From the NCBI RefSeq assembly GCF_900108175.1, contig NZ_FNVO01000018.1, positions 1 to 64,000 on the forward strand: 64,000 nucleotides of DNA, written 5' to 3'. Numbering within the stretch: the first letter of the stretch is position 1; every line of letters starts with the position of its first letter. The stretch comes from Thermomonospora echinospora. GTDB taxonomy: Bacteria > Actinomycetota > Actinomycetes > Streptosporangiales > Streptosporangiaceae. Of the stretch, positions 34,557 through 44,228 are shown in pieces. The notes beneath the pieces are model-generated. The model was given only the letters and a program-made list of their open reading frames with translations, searched no databases and was not told the origin of the DNA. Made by a program: the position numbers and the translations under genes.

Positions 34557-37500
34557 GTGCCCGAGTACGAGGAGTCCTTCGGCGCCCGGCTGCGGCGGCT
34601 GCGCGGCGAGGCCGGGCTGTCACTGGCGGACATGGCCCGCGCGACCCACTACAGCCGGGGCTATCTGAGCAAGGTGGAGAACGGCGGCAAGCCGCCGAAC
34701 GCCGGCCTTGCCCGCATCTGCGACGAGGCCCTGGGCGCCGGCGGGGCGCTGCTGAGCCTGGTCCCCGACCAGGCGGCCGACGAGGTGATGTGCCCCTACC
34801 CCGGACTGGTCCCGTTCGGCTCGTCCCAGGCGCGCTGGTTCTTCGGCCGCGAACGGGCGACGGCCGCCCTGGTGAACCGACTGGCCGAACGGCGGCACAA
34901 GGCGGGCCCTCTCGTGGTGGTGGGACCGTCGGGCGCGGGCAAGTCCTCGCTCCTGCACGCCGGGCTGGTGCCCGCGCTGACCCGCGGAGCGTTACCGATG
35001 CCCGGCTCGCAGTCCTGGCCGGTGCTCTCCCTCACCCCTACCGCCCACCCGACCCGCGAGCTCGTCACCGGGCTCACCAAGGCGACCGGGCTGGAACCGG
35101 ACGCGGCGGACCGGGCGCTGGAGGCCGGCCCCGGCGCCTTCGCCGTGGCGGTGCGCGAGGCGATGCGCGAGACCGGCCTGGTGCTGCTGATCGACCAGTT
35201 CGAGGAACTGTTCACCGTCTGCGAGGACGAACAAGACCGGCGCGCGTTCGTCGGGGCGGTGTGCGCTCTGGCGTCGGCCGGCCCCCTCCCACCCGGGGAA
35301 CAGCCGCCGATCCTGCTGATCATCGGGGTTCGCGCCGACTTCTACGGGCACTGCCTGGCCTATCCCGAACTGGTGACCGCGCTCGACGACGGCCAGGTCC
35401 CGTTGGGCCCCATGAGCCACGCGGAACTGCGCGAGGCCATCACCGGACCGGCGCGCGAAGCGGGCCTGGAACTGGAGCCGGGCCTGGTCGAGGTGCTGCT
35501 GAGCGAGGTGGGCTCCCAAGACGGACCGGCCCCCTGCCCGGGCGCCGGGGTGCTGCCGCTGCTGGCCCACGCACTGCTGGCCACCTGGCAGGAACGCGAG
35601 AACGGGCGGATGACCGTTTCGGCCTACCGGCGCACCGGCGGCATCAAGGGGGCCGTCGCCGCCAGCGCCGAACGGGTGTACCTGGGGCTGGACGGTGACG
35701 GCCGGGCCGCGGTCCGGCAGGTGCTGCTACGGCTGGTCCGGGTGGGCGAGGACGACCAGGACACCCGGCGGAGGGTCGATCGTGCCCGCCTGATGTCACT
35801 GTCGCCCGACCCGGGGGCGGCGGCCCGTGTCCTGGACGCGTTCGCCGCCGCCCGGCTCATCACCCTGGACGCCGACTACGTCGAGATCGCCCACGAGGCG
35901 CTGCTGTACGCCTGGCCCCGGCTGCGGGGCTGGATCGACGCCGACCGGGCCGGGCTGCGCAGCCGGCAGCGCCTGCTGGAGACGGCCGAGGCGTGGGAGA
36001 GCAGCGGCCATGATCCCGCGCTGCTGTACCGGGGCACCCAGCTGGCGCTGGCCCTGGACTGGATGGGCGGCCGGCCCGGTGACCTCAGCCTTCTGGAACA
36101 CCGTTTTCTGCAGGCGGCCGAGCGGCGCCGGCAGGCCGACCTGACCGCGCAGCGCCGCCGCACCCGCCGGCTGCGACGCCTGGTGGCGCTGCTGTCGGTG
36201 CTGGTCCTGCTGGCCGGCGGGGCGACCGGGTTCGCCGTACGGCAGCGTTCGATGGCACTGACGCAGCGCGACCTGGCCGCCGCCCAGGTCGCGGTCGACC
36301 AGGCGGAGCGGCTGCGCCAGGTCGATCCGTCGCTGGCGATGAAGCTGAGCCTGGCCGCTCACCGCCTGGTCCGCAGCCCGCAGACCCGGGGGGCCGTGAT
36401 CGCCTCCTCCGGCAGCGTGTTCTCCACGCGCCTCCCGGGCCACCGGTACTCGGTGCGCCGGGCGGCGTTCCACGGGACGACGCTGGTGACGGCGGGCAAC
36501 GACGGCCTGGTCCTGCTGAACGACGTGCGCGCACCCCGGCGCCCGGCCACGACCACCGCCGCGCGCGTGTCCGGGGAGATCGGCGGAATGGCGATCAGCT
36601 CCGACGGCCGCCTGGTGGCCGGCGGCGGTGAGGACCGCACGGTGACGGTGCGCTCCCTGCGGGATCCGCGGTCCGTGGTCTTCTCCGCTCCGTTGGACGC
36701 CGAGGTGAGCGCGCTGGCGTTCGCCCCGAACGGCCGGACGCTGGGCGCTGCGACCACCGACGGTGCGATCAGGCTGTGGGACATGGGCGACCCTGCCCGT
36801 CCCGCGGTCAGGGTCCCGCGGGACGCGGACCACGGCACGCGGGTGAACGGCCTGGCCTTCAGCCCTGACGGGCGCACGCTCGCCAGCGCCGGCGACGACC
36901 ACACCGTTCGCTTGTGGGACGTCACCCGGCCCCTGCGCCCTACGCTCTGCTCCGTCCTGCGGCGGCACGAGGCCCAGGTCCGCAGCGTGGCCTTCGCCCC
37001 GGACGGCCGGCTCCTGGCCAGCACGAGCTTCGACCGGACCGTTCGCCTGACCGAACTGCCCCAGCCCTGCCGGCCCGGCCCCGCCAAGGTGCTGACCGGC
37101 CACACCAACCTGGTCAATGACGTCGTCTTCCGGGCCGACGGCCGGCAGATCGCGACCGCCGGGGACGATCAGACGGCCCGGCTGTGGGAGGTGTCCAGCG
37201 GCCGGGAAGTGATGACGCTGCCCCAGCCCAACCCGGTGCGGTCGGTGGCGTTCGGCCAGGGCGGCGCGACCCTGGCGACCGGTGACGACGAGGGACGCCT
37301 CCTGCTGTGGCATCTGCCGCCCCCGGCGGTGCTGGCGCCCGCCGGCGGCCTGTGGACGGTGCGGTACGCCCCGGCCAGGGGGGTGATGGCCACCGGCGGC
37401 GTCGGCGCCGCCCACCTGTGGGACGTCAGCCGTTCCCGGCAGCCCTTCCCGCTCGCCACCCTTCGGCACGGCGCGGCGGGCGGGACGGTCGACGCCGTGG

Positions 37501-38348
37501 CGTTCGACGCGGGCGGCCGGCTGCTGGTCACCGGGGGGCAGGACCGCACCGCCAGGCTGTGGGACATCTCCGATCCCCGCCGCCCGTACGTCCTCGGCAC
37601 CGTCCGGCACACCGCCGCCATCTACACGGCGGCCGTCAGCGGGGACGGCCGGCTGCTGGTCACCGGAGGTGAGGATCATGCCGGGCGGCTGTGGGACATC
37701 TCCGATCCCCGCCGCCCGCGCGCCCTCGGCACCGTCCGGCACACCGACCGCGTCAACGGCGTGGCGCTGACCTCGGATGCGCGTGTCCTCGTCACCGTGG
37801 GCGGCGACTACCAGGCCCGGATCTGGGACATCTCCGACCGGCGGCGGCCGGTCGTGCTCGCCGTGCTGCCGCACCCCAACCAGGTCAACAATGCCGCACT
37901 CGGTCCCGGCGGCCGCATCCTGGCGACCACCGCCGACGACCGCAGGACGCGGCTGTGGGACATCGGCGACCCCCGCCGTCCGGTCCTGCTCAGCACGCTG
38001 GTCGGTCACCGTGAGGCGTCCCGCGGTGTCTCCTTCACGCCCGACGGCCGGACGCTGGTGACCACCGCCGACGACCGGACGGCCCATCTGTGGGACATCG
38101 GCGACCCTCGGCGGCCGACGAGCCTGACCCCGTTGAGCGGCCACACCCGCCAGGTCACCGACGTCGCCGTCAGCCCGGACGGCCGGACGATCACCACGGT
38201 CGGCGCGGACTCGGTGCTGCGGCTGTGGACCAACGACGTCACCGTGGTCTCCCACTGGATCTGTGCGCTGGACGGCCCGGGTCTCACCCCCACCGAGTGG
38301 GCCGCGTACTTCCCCGACCAGCCCTTCCAGCGGTCCTGCGGTCGCTGA
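34557..38348 (+). CDS. HTH-nSTAND-WD40 signalling protein
   Basis: A 1263-residue multidomain protein. Residues about 8-60 are an XRE-type HTH (LRRLRGEAGLSLADMARATH, YLSKVENGGKPP). An nSTAND1-type NTPase follows: the CPYPGLVPFGSSQARWFFGRE entry motif, Walker A GPSGAGKSSLL and Walker B VLLIDQFEELF. A membrane helix may lie near residue 550 (LVALLSVLVLLAGGATGFAV). The C-terminal half is about 13 WD40 repeats with LWD ends. GTG at 34557 is preferred, 11 nt after GGAGG; GTG 34545 is an alternative. It starts 129 bp after the lasso exporter on the same strand. Ligand unknown. Confidence 0.85.
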   Translation: MPEYEESFGARLRRLRGEAGLSLADMARATHYSRGYLSKVENGGKPPNAGLARICDEALGAGGALLSLVPDQAADEVMCPYPGLVPFGSSQARWFFGRERATAALVNRLAERRHKAGPLVVVGPSGAGKSSLLHAGLVPALTRGALPMPGSQSWPVLSLTPTAHPTRELVTGLTKATGLEPDAADRALEAGPGAFAVAVREAMRETGLVLLIDQFEELFTVCEDEQDRRAFVGAVCALASAGPLPPGEQPPILLIIGVRADFYGHCLAYPELVTALDDGQVPLGPMSHAELREAITGPAREAGLELEPGLVEVLLSEVGSQDGPAPCPGAGVLPLLAHALLATWQERENGRMTVSAYRRTGGIKGAVAASAERVYLGLDGDGRAAVRQVLLRLVRVGEDDQDTRRRVDRARLMSLSPDPGAAARVLDAFAAARLITLDADYVEIAHEALLYAWPRLRGWIDADRAGLRSRQRLLETAEAWESSGHDPALLYRGTQLALALDWMGGRPGDLSLLEHRFLQAAERRRQADLTAQRRRTRRLRRLVALLSVLVLLAGGATGFAVRQRSMALTQRDLAAAQVAVDQAERLRQVDPSLAMKLSLAAHRLVRSPQTRGAVIASSGSVFSTRLPGHRYSVRRAAFHGTTLVTAGNDGLVLLNDVRAPRRPATTTAARVSGEIGGMAISSDGRLVAGGGEDRTVTVRSLRDPRSVVFSAPLDAEVSALAFAPNGRTLGAATTDGAIRLWDMGDPARPAVRVPRDADHGTRVNGLAFSPDGRTLASAGDDHTVRLWDVTRPLRPTLCSVLRRHEAQVRSVAFAPDGRLLASTSFDRTVRLTELPQPCRPGPAKVLTGHTNLVNDVVFRADGRQIATAGDDQTARLWEVSSGREVMTLPQPNPVRSVAFGQGGATLATGDDEGRLLLWHLPPPAVLAPAGGLWTVRYAPARGVMATGGVGAAHLWDVSRSRQPFPLATLRHGAAGGTVDAVAFDAGGRLLVTGGQDRTARLWDISDPRRPYVLGTVRHTAAIYTAAVSGDGRLLVTGGEDHAGRLWDISDPRRPRALGTVRHTDRVNGVALTSDARVLVTVGGDYQARIWDISDRRRPVVLAVLPHPNQVNNAALGPGGRILATTADDRRTRLWDIGDPRRPVLLSTLVGHREASRGVSFTPDGRTLVTTADDRTAHLWDIGDPRRPTSLTPLSGHTRQVTDVAVSPDGRTITTVGADSVLRLWTNDVTVVSHWICALDGPGLTPTEWAAYFPDQPFQRSCGR

Positions 38349-38358
38349 ACCAGGGTGC

Positions 38359-39342
38359 TCAGAACCCGGCGTCGGCGTAGGCGTCGTAGGCGGCGGGGGG
38401 CGCGACGTCGGCGTCCGGGCAACGCTCGGCGCGGGTCAGCGGCCACTGCGTCAGATACCGCACGGGCCGGTCCGCGTCGGCCATGGCCCGGCGGATGCCG
38501 GCCGCGGCCTGCGGGTCGTTGGCGTAGGCCTCGCCGATGATCCACGGCTGCCGGTAGCCCAGCCGGTCCATTGCCGCGTCGGCGGCCATGAACTGCTGGT
38601 ACTCGTCGCCGTTCGGCCTCTTGCCGTACAGGTGCACCTCAAGGACGTCCGGTGGGCGGTCACCGTAGACCGCGGGCAGTTTGGGAACCCGGTCGGCGAT
38701 CACGACCTTCAGTGAGAAGCCGACCGTGTCGGCGGTGCCGTACTCGCGCGTGTAGTCGTTCCACAGCGTCCTGGTGTACTGGAGCAGGACGTGCTCGCCC
38801 TCGCCCGGGGAGCCCTCGTTGAGCAGGTCGATCATGGAGGGCAGGCTCGCGCGCACGGTCAGTTCCCGCACCTGCCGGATGATCGCGCGATTCTCCTCGT
38901 ACAGGGAACGGTCGAACGCACGCCATTCGCTCGGATCGTTGGCGTCCAGCGGAAAGAACCCGATCTCGATCGCGTCGAATCCGGCGGCCTTCACCGCTGC
39001 GAGGAGGTTCTGTAGATTGCGCGTGTTCGAGGAGTCCAGCCGCCCGCCCGTGGAATCCATCACGGTCCCCGAATCCGGACCCCGATGGTGGAAGATCGGA
39101 ATGCGCAGGCGTTTCTGCCCGGCCCGTGCCATGGTCGCGAGCTGGGACCTGATGAGATCCGGCGCCTGGTCGAAGCTGTTCACCACGCCGTAGGCCTCAC
39201 GGTCGCAGCCGTCGATCCGATAGACGAAGTAGTTGGATCCGCCGGGGGATTCCGCCTTCGCCGTTGCCTGCCCGGCCTGTGCCTGCGTTCCGGCGATCAG
39301 GACACCGAGCCCCACTGCGGCCAGCAATCGGGTCATTCGCAT
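38359..39342 (-). CDS. Secreted TIM-barrel glycoside hydrolase-like protein
   Basis: A 327-residue exported protein. The signal peptide (MTRLLAAVGLGVLIAGTQAQA) is followed by a barrel-like domain. SMIDLLNEGSP looks like the acid/base end of strand 4 and QPWIIGEAYAND like the nucleophile end of strand 7, the clan GH-A arrangement. No family can be named with certainty, and the substrate is unknown. Of two adjacent Met codons the one at 39342 has the better spacing from AAGGAG. Convergent with the WD40 gene, 10 bp apart. Confidence 0.65.
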   Translation of the reverse strand: MRMTRLLAAVGLGVLIAGTQAQAGQATAKAESPGGSNYFVYRIDGCDREAYGVVNSFDQAPDLIRSQLATMARAGQKRLRIPIFHHRGPDSGTVMDSTGGRLDSSNTRNLQNLLAAVKAAGFDAIEIGFFPLDANDPSEWRAFDRSLYEENRAIIRQVRELTVRASLPSMIDLLNEGSPGEGEHVLLQYTRTLWNDYTREYGTADTVGFSLKVVIADRVPKLPAVYGDRPPDVLEVHLYGKRPNGDEYQQFMAADAAMDRLGYRQPWIIGEAYANDPQAAAGIRRAMADADRPVRYLTQWPLTRAERCPDADVAPPAAYDAYADAGF

Positions 39343-39655
39343 CATGACTCCTTCCCTCCATGCGTCGGTGAATATCGGCTCAGTATGTTCCGTCCCTGGC
39401 GGTGCGGCGACGATTTTCGTCAAGCGTGACCGCCGCAGAGGTCTCATTTCGTGATTTGTCGGAATGATTCCTGTCCGCGGGCCGGGGCCGGAGGGAGGGT
39501 GTTTCCCTGTTGCCCACCCGCTTAGGGCCTCGGGAAACAGGTGGTCGGCGGGCCGGCACGGGCCAGGCTGCTGAATGCCGAGACGACCACGGGCGCCTCC
39601 CCACAACGGCTGCGGAATGAAGCCCTGGTCACTGCAAGGGTCAGGTGACACGGCG
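39343..39655. other. Divergent promoter region between hydrolase-like and LuxR-type genes
   Basis: About 310 bp, AT-richer near 39,355-39,470. It should hold promoters for both divergent genes. I see no clear operator dyad. Confidence 0.4.
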
Positions 39656-40456
39656 ATGACGAGCCAGGCAACGGACGGTATCGGGCGGGCTCTCGGCTCG
39701 CCCCAAGCAAAAACACCACTCACGATTCACGACGGCGGGCGACCCGGCCCAAGCGGATCGGGACGGCATCGCATGTGCCCTCCGCACGCAAGCGCGTCCA
39801 CCGCATCGGCATTTCCGCCGGCAATGGAGGTGGCGGGGCCGCAGGCGCGGCAGGCTCTCGCCGGCCTGTTCCGTTCCGCGAACGTCGAAATCATCGTGTG
39901 GGACGGCGCATCGCCCACCCGGACCCGATCTCCGCAGCCTCCACGGTACTTCACGCATTGGCACGACCTGTTGCGCCAGGTTCTGCAGCAGGGACCGGCC
40001 CTCACAGTGGTCAGCTCGATGGACGGGTACAACGCCCACTGCGCTTTCCAGGACACCGCGTGGGCCATCGGTGACCGGCTACGGCTGGTCCCCCAGGTGC
40101 CGTACCAGATGGTGCTGGCCGATCGCCGGGTGGCGGCCGTTCCGAAGGACGGGCGCACGCTGTACGACGGCCTCTATCTCATCCGCGACGCCGCCGCCGT
40201 GGCCGCGCTGCGCGGAGCGAGCCGCAGCCTGTGGGCGCTCGCCCTGCGGCCCTCCCGCCCCGGCGCCGCCCCGCCCGCGCACCTGGCGCCGGTCCTGACC
40301 GCCATGCTCACCGAACCCAGCGACGAGGCCGCATGCCGGCGGCTCGGTCTGGCTCCCCGCACCTACAGCCGCCGCGTCGCCGAACTGCTGGCCACGCTCG
40401 GTGTGACCAACCGGTTCCAGGCCGGTGCCGCGGCGGCCCGCCTCGGCTGGCTCTGA
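39656..40456 (+). CDS. LuxR-type helix-turn-helix regulator with N-terminal sensor-like domain
   Basis: About 266 residues. The C-terminal 50 residues (DEAACRRLGLAPRTYSRRVAEL, then GVTNRFQAGAAAARLGWL) form a LuxR/GerE-like HTH of the kind found in actinobacterial regulators with a TrmB-like effector domain. The middle (about 90-215: VEIIVWDGASP, VVSSMDGYNAHCAFQD, LADRRVAAVP) resembles that PLD-like effector region. The start is uncertain; ATG 39656 is given, and Met codons at 39615 or 39824 are possible. The first ~55 residues look non-conserved. Divergent from the secreted hydrolase-like gene. Confidence 0.7.
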   Translation: MTSQATDGIGRALGSPQAKTPLTIHDGGRPGPSGSGRHRMCPPHASASTASAFPPAMEVAGPQARQALAGLFRSANVEIIVWDGASPTRTRSPQPPRYFTHWHDLLRQVLQQGPALTVVSSMDGYNAHCAFQDTAWAIGDRLRLVPQVPYQMVLADRRVAAVPKDGRTLYDGLYLIRDAAAVAALRGASRSLWALALRPSRPGAAPPAHLAPVLTAMLTEPSDEAACRRLGLAPRTYSRRVAELLATLGVTNRFQAGAAAARLGWL

Positions 40457-40567
40457 CCGGCGGGACCGTTCCCTGGTCGTCACGGGTCATGAGGTTGTCG
40501 GCGCCGCTGGTCGGTGGTCAGGTCCGCGGACGACTCGACGCGGGAGACACCCCGCTGACGGATGACC

Positions 40568-40601
40568 GGCCGGCAGCCACCGTTTCGGTGTGCTGCCGGC
40601 C
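40568..40601. terminator. Bidirectional hairpin between LuxR-type gene and GH78 gene
   Basis: A 10-bp stem (40,568-40,577 with 40,592-40,601), a 1-nt bulge, then a further 5-bp CACCG/CGGTG stem with a TTT loop. It sits between convergent genes. Confidence 0.7.
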
Positions 40602-40726
40602 AGCCTTCGCCCTCTCCTGGCCGCGAGCCGTCAGACGGGGCTCGGCGAAGGGCCGCCGCCATCACGCACGGGCGCGCCCGTGTCCTGTCGCGGCAGGTCG
40701 CCGGTCCCTTCGGACGGCGATCACGG

Positions 40727-43700
40727 CTACTTCTTCGTTGCCGTGAAGGTGAACTCTCCCGAGGGCACCGAGTAGACGGAGTACCCGGCTTCGTTGCGCA
40801 GGAAGGTCGCCCTGGCCGGCTTCAGGACGGTCTTGCCTCCGTCGGTGGGGACCCGGACTTCGGCGGTGGTGTTGGCGGGGACCGTGATCTTCAGTTCGAA
40901 GCTGCGGTCGGTCTTGGTCCACGAGCTGCGCGCGGTGCCCTGGGGCGTCTGGTAGCCGCCCTGGACGTAGCGCAGGTCGCCTACGGGCTTGGGCTGGAAG
41001 ACCAGCTTGTTGTAGGCGGTGGAGCCGTCGGCCGCGCGGATGCCGGCCAGGTGCGACTGGAACCACTCCTCGATCTGGGCGAGGATCATGTGGTTCTTGG
41101 AGTCGCCCCGGGTCCAGCGCTCCCCGATCGTGGTCATCCCGCCGGGGTTGGCGGTGGTGGACTCCATGAAGTACCCGTAGCTGGGCTGGTCGTTCTCCTG
41201 GAGGACATCCCACAGCACGTCGTCGCGGCCGCCTTCGGCCAGGGCCCGGACGGTGGGCGCCATGCCGATGGTGCCGCCGCTGAAGTGCGGGCCGTCACCG
41301 TTGGGGTGGAAGGCGTAGACGAGTTCGACGAGGGCGTCCAGGACCCCCTTGCGCTTGTCGTCGGGCACCAGTCCGGCGTCGAGGGCCAGCGCCTGGGCGG
41401 TCTGGGTGGCCCCCGCGGTCCCGGCGTTCCCGGTGGCGGTGTAGCGGCCGAGCGACTCGTTGAAGAACGCCTTGTTGAAGGCCTGCTTGATGTCCGAGGC
41501 GAGCTGCCAGTACTTCTGGGCGTCCGCGGTGTGGCCCGTCAGCTCGGCCATCCGGGCCATCTTGCTGATCATGACGTAGTAGCCCCAGGTGCCGGTGATC
41601 CGGCCCGAGGTCTGGTCGGCGGCCACCCAGTCGGCCAGGGCGGCGTCGACGATGTGCTCGTTGGCGCCGGTGCCGACCTTCTCGCGCTGGATGTACTCGA
41701 TGTACTTGACCATCTGGTCGTAGTACTTCGTCATCGTCTGGGTGTCGCCGTACAGCTCGTACAGGAAGGACGGCACCAGGACGATCGCGTTGCCCCAGTT
41801 GATCTCGTCGCCGAAGCGGCCGGAGTACCCCCAGTCGTACACGGGGGTCTTCAGCGCCACGTTCCCGGCCATGGGGGTGTCCGCGAGGGACTGGCCCTCC
41901 ACGAGGTGCCGCATGGTGGTACGCATGTAGGCGGCGAGCTCGAAGTTCCGGTGGATGGCGCCCATGGGCATGGTGTAGTCGGCCGGGTAGGAGAGCTTCT
42001 CGCGGCCGGGGCAGTCGGTGAAGACCGACATGATGTTGCCGGCGATGGAGTAGTACGACATCTTGTGGATGCGGTTGATGCGCGCGTTCGAGCTGGTGAA
42101 CTCGCTGGCGGCGGGGGTGTCGGCCTGCAGGCGGACCCCGGTGACGAGCTTGCGGGTCGGCTTGTACCCGTCCGGCAGCCCGGTGACCTGGACCCACTGC
42201 ATGCCGAAGTAGTTGAAGTCCGGGTGCCAGGACTCGCCCCGCGAGGCGCCATAGGCGGTGTAGGTGTTGAAGAGGTCGACTCCGCGCGAACCGCCGCCGC
42301 CCATGAGGGAGGCCTGGTTCACGGTTCCGTCGGCGTTCAGGGACTCGGCCGGGGCCACCTTGACCGTCGTGCCGGCGGGCACCTCGTCCAGGTTGAGCTT
42401 CGGCCAGCCCACGATGTTCTGGCCGAAGTCGAACACCCACGTGCCGGGAGCCGGGTTGGTCACCGAGACCGGCGTCAGCTCCTCCTTCACCACGACCGGT
42501 TCGGCGGTCCGGGCCACCAGCTTGGTCGCGAGGTTGGGCGGCGGGGCGATGCCCGCGCTGGTCCACTCCATGCGGGAGCCGTCCCGGCGCTTGGCGGACG
42601 GGCTCAGGTCCGAGCCGGGCTCGTCCCATCCCGGCTGCTCACGGCGTGCGTCGTAGTCCGATCCCGAGTACCAGGCGTCGGTGACCAGGGGACCCAGGGC
42701 GGCCCGCCACGAGCGGTCGGTGACGATGGCCTGGGTGCTGCCGTCCCGGTAGGTGATCTCCATGCGGCCGATGAACCGCGGGGTCACCGCCGCTCCGGCG
42801 GAGGCGTCGCTGGCGGCGATGTTGTTGCCCGAGCCGGTGACCTTGGCGCCGGCCGCGTGCGCGCCCGACAGGCCCGGAGTGAAGGTGATGCCGGTCCCGT
42901 CGGCTCCGGCCGTGCCGATCGCCGTGATCCGGCGGGATTCCAGCCGGTCGCCGCCCCCGCCGGTGTCGATGTTGATCGTGCCGCCGACGTGGTAGCCGCT
43001 CACGTTGTCGAGCTTGACCGTGGTCGCTCCGGCGGCGGCGTCCGCCGCCAGGACCCCGTTGCCCTTGAGCTGGCTCTGCCACCAGGAGTAGGGCGACGTC
43101 CGCCCCACCGCGGGATTCGTCACGCTGCGGCGTACGTACGCGGGCCCGTTGCCCAGCTCCACGCCGACGGTGTTGCCGCCCTTCCGCAGGACGTCGGTGA
43201 CGTCGTAGGTGCGGTACTCACTGGAGAGCTGGTAGTTGGAGTTGCCGGGTGCCAGCACCTCGTCGGTCAGTTCCTTGCCGTTGACCGTGGCGTGGTGGAG
43301 CCCGACGCCGGACAGGTACAGCCGTGCGTCGGCGACCTTCTTGCCGCGCGGCACGTCGAACTGACGGGCGAAGATGGGCATGGGCTGGTTCTCGGTGCGG
43401 TCCGGGTAGTCGATCCACCGGGCGCTTCCCCAGTCGCCCTGCTGGAGCAGACCCATCGACCAGGTGGCCGGCTCCGACCACTCGGAGGGCCGCCGGTCGG
43501 CGTCCCAGACCCGTACCCGCCAGGCGACCGTGGCCCGAGACCCCAGGGTCCTGCCGAAGGTCACGCGCTGCTGGGAACCGTTGACCCGGCCCGTCTCCCA
43601 GATCAGGTCGCCGGCCTTCAGCCGCTGTACGGTATCGGCCGCCTGGACCTCGTAGGCGGTCTGCTTGTCGGCCGGGCAGGCGATCTTGGCGCCCGGCCGG

Positions 43701-43933
43701 TGGCAGGCATGCGACCTGGCGCGCCGGGTCTCGGCCATCTGCCAGCTCAAGGTCGGACGGGGGTTGTCCAGACCTTCCGGGGAGTCGTAGCGCCCGTCCA
43801 CGCCGAGGTGCACCACCTCGACGTAGCCCGCTCCGCCGGGAGCGGCGTAGGCGCTCGCGGAGAGCGGGACGACCAGGGCCAGAGCCAGGCCCGTGGCCGT
43901 CAAAGCGCGTCTTGCGCGCTTGTTGGATGACAT
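40727..43933 (-). CDS. Secreted alpha-L-rhamnosidase (GH78) with inserted domain
   Basis: A 1068-residue exported glycosidase. Signal peptide RARRALTATGLALALVVPLSASAYA, then the usual GH78 order: an N-terminal beta domain (LDNPRPTLSWQM, ARWIDYPD), a second beta domain (WVFDFGQNIVGW), the (alpha/alpha)6 catalytic barrel with VFTDCPGREKLSYPADYT, and a C-terminal beta domain. The N-terminal half is interrupted by about 80 residues (GATTVKLDNVSGYHVGGTIN..., ending AAGAKVTGSGN) not found in minimal GH78 enzymes. The site motif deviates from the DCPQRDERLG of the second GH78 gene here. ATG follows AAGGAG. Confidence 0.92.
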   Translation of the reverse strand: MSSNKRARRALTATGLALALVVPLSASAYAAPGGAGYVEVVHLGVDGRYDSPEGLDNPRPTLSWQMAETRRARSHACHRPGAKIACPADKQTAYEVQAADTVQRLKAGDLIWETGRVNGSQQRVTFGRTLGSRATVAWRVRVWDADRRPSEWSEPATWSMGLLQQGDWGSARWIDYPDRTENQPMPIFARQFDVPRGKKVADARLYLSGVGLHHATVNGKELTDEVLAPGNSNYQLSSEYRTYDVTDVLRKGGNTVGVELGNGPAYVRRSVTNPAVGRTSPYSWWQSQLKGNGVLAADAAAGATTVKLDNVSGYHVGGTINIDTGGGGDRLESRRITAIGTAGADGTGITFTPGLSGAHAAGAKVTGSGNNIAASDASAGAAVTPRFIGRMEITYRDGSTQAIVTDRSWRAALGPLVTDAWYSGSDYDARREQPGWDEPGSDLSPSAKRRDGSRMEWTSAGIAPPPNLATKLVARTAEPVVVKEELTPVSVTNPAPGTWVFDFGQNIVGWPKLNLDEVPAGTTVKVAPAESLNADGTVNQASLMGGGGSRGVDLFNTYTAYGASRGESWHPDFNYFGMQWVQVTGLPDGYKPTRKLVTGVRLQADTPAASEFTSSNARINRIHKMSYYSIAGNIMSVFTDCPGREKLSYPADYTMPMGAIHRNFELAAYMRTTMRHLVEGQSLADTPMAGNVALKTPVYDWGYSGRFGDEINWGNAIVLVPSFLYELYGDTQTMTKYYDQMVKYIEYIQREKVGTGANEHIVDAALADWVAADQTSGRITGTWGYYVMISKMARMAELTGHTADAQKYWQLASDIKQAFNKAFFNESLGRYTATGNAGTAGATQTAQALALDAGLVPDDKRKGVLDALVELVYAFHPNGDGPHFSGGTIGMAPTVRALAEGGRDDVLWDVLQENDQPSYGYFMESTTANPGGMTTIGERWTRGDSKNHMILAQIEEWFQSHLAGIRAADGSTAYNKLVFQPKPVGDLRYVQGGYQTPQGTARSSWTKTDRSFELKITVPANTTAEVRVPTDGGKTVLKPARATFLRNEAGYSVYSVPSGEFTFTATKK

Positions 43934-44228
43934 GGGTACTCCTTGTTCGTCATGATCGTGAGGGCACCTCACGGAGCGCCGGCCGTCTCGGGTGCGGTGG
44001 TCGAGGACCGGGCTGGTCCGCGTGGCTGCGGTCGGCAACCGTGTCGCCTCCGTTGCTCCGCGCGGCGGGTGGGCGCGGCGGTCCTCTGGGGAACGACATG
44101 GGCCGTCCGGTGGCCCGTGGGGGACCGGCGGTGCTGGCGCCCGCTCGGGCCTGCGGAGGAGCGAGGGTGATCGGGGCAGCCGTCACCCTGCCTCGGCGCG
44201 TGCGCCGAGGCCGATGGGCAGACACCTC

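Noticed and set aside
35796..38255. 819-codon minus-strand frame opposite the WD40 gene
   Set aside because: Repetitive only because the WD40 repeats on the plus strand are repetitive; no independent support.
40562..43930. 1122-codon plus-strand frame opposite the GH78 gene
   Set aside because: Antisense shadow; the minus strand encodes an intact GH78 with signal peptide.
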